This document shows positions 61,339-64,000 of a stretch of 64,000 bases of DNA, piece by piece. The translations under genes and the position numbers were made by a program. The notes beneath the pieces were generated by a model. It worked only from the letters and a program-made list of their open reading frames with translations, ran no database searches and had not been told where the DNA came from. This DNA is from Bin127 sp965203505 (GTDB lineage Bacteria; Chloroflexota; Dehalococcoidia; Lucifugimonadales; Lucifugimonadaceae): the NCBI GenBank assembly GCA_965203505.1, contig OZ241880.1:2852001-2916000 (forward strand), in the 5' to 3' direction. The stretch's first letter is position 1. Each line of letters opens with the position of its first letter.

Positions 61339-63522
61339 TTATCCCGCCTTGGCTCGTAGCAACGCGGTCAACATCTCCCGCAAGGATCGCGGCGATGCGA
61401 CCGCAATCTTTGCCGCGGAACTCCCTGAGCCTATCTTGACTGTGTGGACGTTCTGGTCAACGTGGATAAACAGGTCTTCATCGGTACGGTCATCACCCGT
61501 CGCCAACTCGAAATCGAATGGACCGAAACGATCCAGCACGATGTCATACGCCCGCGCCTTCGTTAAACCCTGTTGTCGAACCTCCACCACCTTCGAACCG
61601 TGCATCACCTGCACCGGTTCACCGCGCAGGTTGTTCTCCAAGAGCGAAACCAGCTCCAAAGCCTGCCAGTTGCCCAACGTCTCCTCCGTCTGGCGGTAGT
61701 GCCACGCCAGCGAAGTCTGCTTCTCCTCGATCCTCGAACCCGGTGTCCGAACCACGTAGTCATCCAGAATTCCGTGCACGTCCGATTTCCAACTCGTGTC
61801 CAACACACCCAACAGACTCCACTCCTTTTTGCCCGCTTCCTTCATCCACGCACCATGTTCCGCTATCAGATCTATCGGACAGTCATCGAACCACTCTCCA
61901 AGCGTCTCATGGTCGCGCCCGCTGTTGATAAAGACCTTCACATCATCGCGGTTTCCGAAACGATGAAGCAAACCGAGTATCTCCGGCGTAGGAGTCGCGT
62001 CTTCAAACCGATCGCAAAACTCCCTGAGTGATCCGTCGTAGTCCAACATCACCAGCGAACACTCAGACGACCTGAAGTCGTTCGCCAGCGTATCTGCGAG
62101 CACCGTGGAAGTCAGCATTGGAGGCACTCCCATAGGCGTGCTCTCAGCACCCTCCAACGATGTCATGAAATCCCTCACCCAGCGGTGCAAGTCGTTCTGA
62201 ACGATCCGGCTATGCATCGGCATCATCCGTTCATTCCGCTCGCCGAGACTCATCTCAAGAGCACGTTCCAACTGATTCGCAGTCCCTTCTATATCCCAAG
62301 GATTGACCCGCAGCGCTTCACCCAGTTCGCTGACCGCACCCGCGAATTCACTGATCACCAACGTCCCGCCGCCATCATCGCGACAAGCCACATACTCTTT
62401 CGCCACCAAGTTCAGACCATCTCGAACCGGCGATACGAAACAGACGTCGGCAAGACGATAGAGCGCGCAGAGCTCCTCCTGCGTCACCGTCTGGTACAGA
62501 TAGTTGATCGGACTCATAAGCGGCGAGCCGTGAATGCCGTTGATCTCGCTGACCCGCCTCTCAACCTCGCCCTTCAAGTCTTGGTAGGTATGGATGCCAG
62601 CACGCGTCGGAACCGCCAACTGCAAGAACAACACACGTTCCGCCCAACGCGGTGACCTATCCAACAACCGCTCAAAAGCCTGTAGCTTCAGCAGCAAACC
62701 CTTCGTGTAATCCAACCGATCAACACCCAGTATCACCTGTCGGTCACCCACGTTCCTCTTCAACTGCGTCAGAAATCGCTCCGCGCCCTGCGAATAGGCT
62801 TTCTCGCGGAACTCCTCCGTATCGATCCCCAAAGGATGGGCCTCCACGCGCACATTGTGGTCCCGCATCCTGACCGTCCCGCCCTGCGCCTCGATGCCTA
62901 GAATCCGACGCACGCTTCTCAAGTAGTTGTACGCGTAGTCGTACGTGTGCATCCCAATCAGATCGGCTCCCAACAACCCACGCAGTATCTCGACGCGCTG
63001 CGGCAGGATCCGGAACGTCTCATCTGCTGGGAAGGGGATATGCAAAAAGAACCCGATGCGTACATCCAGCCCGCGCTCCCGCAACATCCGGGGCAGCAGC
63101 ATCAGATGGTAGTCATGAACCCAAACCGCATCGCCCGGCTCCGCAAGCTCAAAAACCACATCCGCGAAACGCTGATTCACCCGCTTATAAGCCTCGAACT
63201 GCTCCGGGACGTATGAACCGAACTCCGTGAAGTAGTGGAACAACGGCCAGATCGCATCGTTCGAATACCCGTCGTAATAACCGCGGTAATCATCGTCGTC
63301 GAGATCGACCGGCACAAGGTTGCTTTCTTCGAGTTGTTTCCTAACCTCATCGCTTGGATCCGCACCCGGATATCCCACCCAAAGTCCGCCAGAACTCTCG
63401 TGCAAAGGGCGCAGGCCAGTCACCAGCCCGCCCACACTGTGCGTCAGTGTCTGTTCGCCCGTCTCAGGATCGACGCCGATTGTCACCGGCAGTCGGTTCG
63501 ATACCAGAATCGGACGTCTCAT
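61339..63522 (-). CDS. Trehalose-6-phosphate synthase/phosphatase fusion
   Basis: A 727-residue bifunctional OtsA-OtsB protein that makes trehalose from UDP-glucose and glucose-6-phosphate. OtsA part (1-470): RPILVSNRLPVTIG, VWVHDYHLMLLPRMLRERG, ILGVDRLDYTKGLLLKLQAF, FVSPVRDGLNLVAKEYVACR. OtsB part (about 500-727, HAD phosphatase): LVMLDYDGSLREF (usually D-x-D-G-T; here Ser), FINSGRDHETLGEWF, AEHGAWMKE and ATGDDRTDEDLF. The ATG at 63522 fits the family start; the frame above is open but not family-like. Trehalose would serve as osmoprotectant. Confidence 0.93.
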   Translation of the reverse strand: MRRPILVSNRLPVTIGVDPETGEQTLTHSVGGLVTGLRPLHESSGGLWVGYPGADPSDEVRKQLEESNLVPVDLDDDDYRGYYDGYSNDAIWPLFHYFTEFGSYVPEQFEAYKRVNQRFADVVFELAEPGDAVWVHDYHLMLLPRMLRERGLDVRIGFFLHIPFPADETFRILPQRVEILRGLLGADLIGMHTYDYAYNYLRSVRRILGIEAQGGTVRMRDHNVRVEAHPLGIDTEEFREKAYSQGAERFLTQLKRNVGDRQVILGVDRLDYTKGLLLKLQAFERLLDRSPRWAERVLFLQLAVPTRAGIHTYQDLKGEVERRVSEINGIHGSPLMSPINYLYQTVTQEELCALYRLADVCFVSPVRDGLNLVAKEYVACRDDGGGTLVISEFAGAVSELGEALRVNPWDIEGTANQLERALEMSLGERNERMMPMHSRIVQNDLHRWVRDFMTSLEGAESTPMGVPPMLTSTVLADTLANDFRSSECSLVMLDYDGSLREFCDRFEDATPTPEILGLLHRFGNRDDVKVFINSGRDHETLGEWFDDCPIDLIAEHGAWMKEAGKKEWSLLGVLDTSWKSDVHGILDDYVVRTPGSRIEEKQTSLAWHYRQTEETLGNWQALELVSLLENNLRGEPVQVMHGSKVVEVRQQGLTKARAYDIVLDRFGPFDFELATGDDRTDEDLFIHVDQNVHTVKIGSGSSAAKIAVASPRSLREMLTALLRAKAG

Positions 63523-63583
63523 CGATGAATTCCCTGTCTCGCCGCCGCGCTCATCACCTTGCCAAACTGGTTCACCGCCGTCA

Positions 63584-63847
63584 TCAACCGCCCGATATCG
63601 CGGGCACGAAATGGACCTCTGTGTCAGGTTCCAACGGCTGCAACAAGCCTTGCCGCGTCGCCGCATAGCCCACGACAGCCGCAAGACCAGGCTTCAATCG
63701 ACCGTCCTGCAAGAGATGTTCCGAAATCCCCGGATACGACTCTTCGAGATTGTTGACGACATCCCCCAACGTCGCGCCCGGCACATCCAACTCGCCCTTG
63801 CCGCCAGCGAAACGGCGCAACTCATACGGCAAAAAAACCTTCGCCAT
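63584..63847 (-). CDS. MoaD/ThiS-like sulfur carrier protein
   Basis: An 87-residue ubiquitin-fold protein. KVFLPYELRRFAGGKGELDV opens the beta-grasp, TLGDVVNNLEESYPGISEHL is the helix, and the C-terminus is VHFVPAISGG with the terminal Gly-Gly needed for adenylation and thiocarboxylate formation. GGGAGG lies 10 bases before the ATG. It is 61 bp upstream of the trehalose gene on the same strand. No ThiF/MoeB or MoaE partner is nearby, so molybdopterin, thiamine or another sulfur-transfer role cannot be decided. The remaining 153 bp to the window edge contain no gene. Confidence 0.85.
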   Translation of the reverse strand: MAKVFLPYELRRFAGGKGELDVPGATLGDVVNNLEESYPGISEHLLQDGRLKPGLAAVVGYAATRQGLLQPLEPDTEVHFVPAISGG

Positions 63848-64000
63848 GCTTCGCTAACCTCCCGGCTATATCTGAATTCGCGTTATCTATCAGTCGTCCC
63901 ATCGATTAGAACGACTATTCCCATCGCGTACTCAGGATACCACTGGCAAGTTAACGAAACATTTCAATCAGACTGCGCGCCGATTAGTGGTGTTGTCCAC

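Overview
The window is a 64 kb bacterial fragment with moderately high GC. It carries a typical bacterial core: groES-groEL with a CIRCE-type operator, dnaG-rpoD, recF, lysA-holB, cmk-plsC-glmS-dgt, apt and mazG. Around this core lie many catabolic and accessory genes: three phytanoyl-CoA dioxygenases in tandem, two amidohydrolases, an ornithine cyclodeaminase-like gene, a mannonate dehydratase-like gene, xylulokinase and a DUF3179 lipoprotein. This mix fits an uncultured Chloroflexota of the SAR202/Dehalococcoidia type. That placement is inferred from gene content only; no rRNA is present. Start codons are often TTG or GTG, and the best-supported starts of two genes are CTG and ATC.

Layout. 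1-8.3 kb: accessory genes, including a decayed YhcG/DUF1016 nuclease (in-frame TAG plus a 1-base deletion) and a restriction-modification pair in which the methylase is open but the PD-(D/E)xK nuclease is broken by a TGA just after its catalytic Q-x-K. 8.5-12.1 kb: a fused double ABC exporter. 12.1-13.8 kb: a gene-free repeat island with a good promoter that reads into no gene. 13.8-16.8 kb: three tandem PhyH genes, followed by a candidate small RNA on the minus strand. 17-22.9 kb: NYN, GNAT and BrkB genes, groESL, a membrane protein and an ornithine cyclodeaminase-like gene. 22.9-24.4 kb: a darTG toxin-antitoxin module bounded by 25-bp direct repeats, one of which is the 3' end of the neighbouring amidohydrolase gene. 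24.4-48.5 kb: amidohydrolases, then mostly housekeeping genes. 48.8-57.3 kb: two giant FtsX-type permeases with two ATPases. 57.3-61.3 kb: a histidine kinase/OmpR regulator in one polypeptide, flanked by duplicated segments. 61.3-63.9 kb: trehalose synthesis and a MoaD/ThiS-like protein.

The strongest signal is selenium use. A DUF3179 lipoprotein gene is interrupted by a single TGA exactly where the family has the first Cys of its W-C-P-L-C motif. The frame stays open on both sides, and a SECIS-like hairpin starts at the TGA. The same window encodes selenophosphate synthetase (SelD), whose own active site is also specified by an in-frame TGA (C-A-G-U-A-G-K-L). Together these indicate that the organism decodes UGA as selenocysteine and that DUF3179 has a selenoprotein form.
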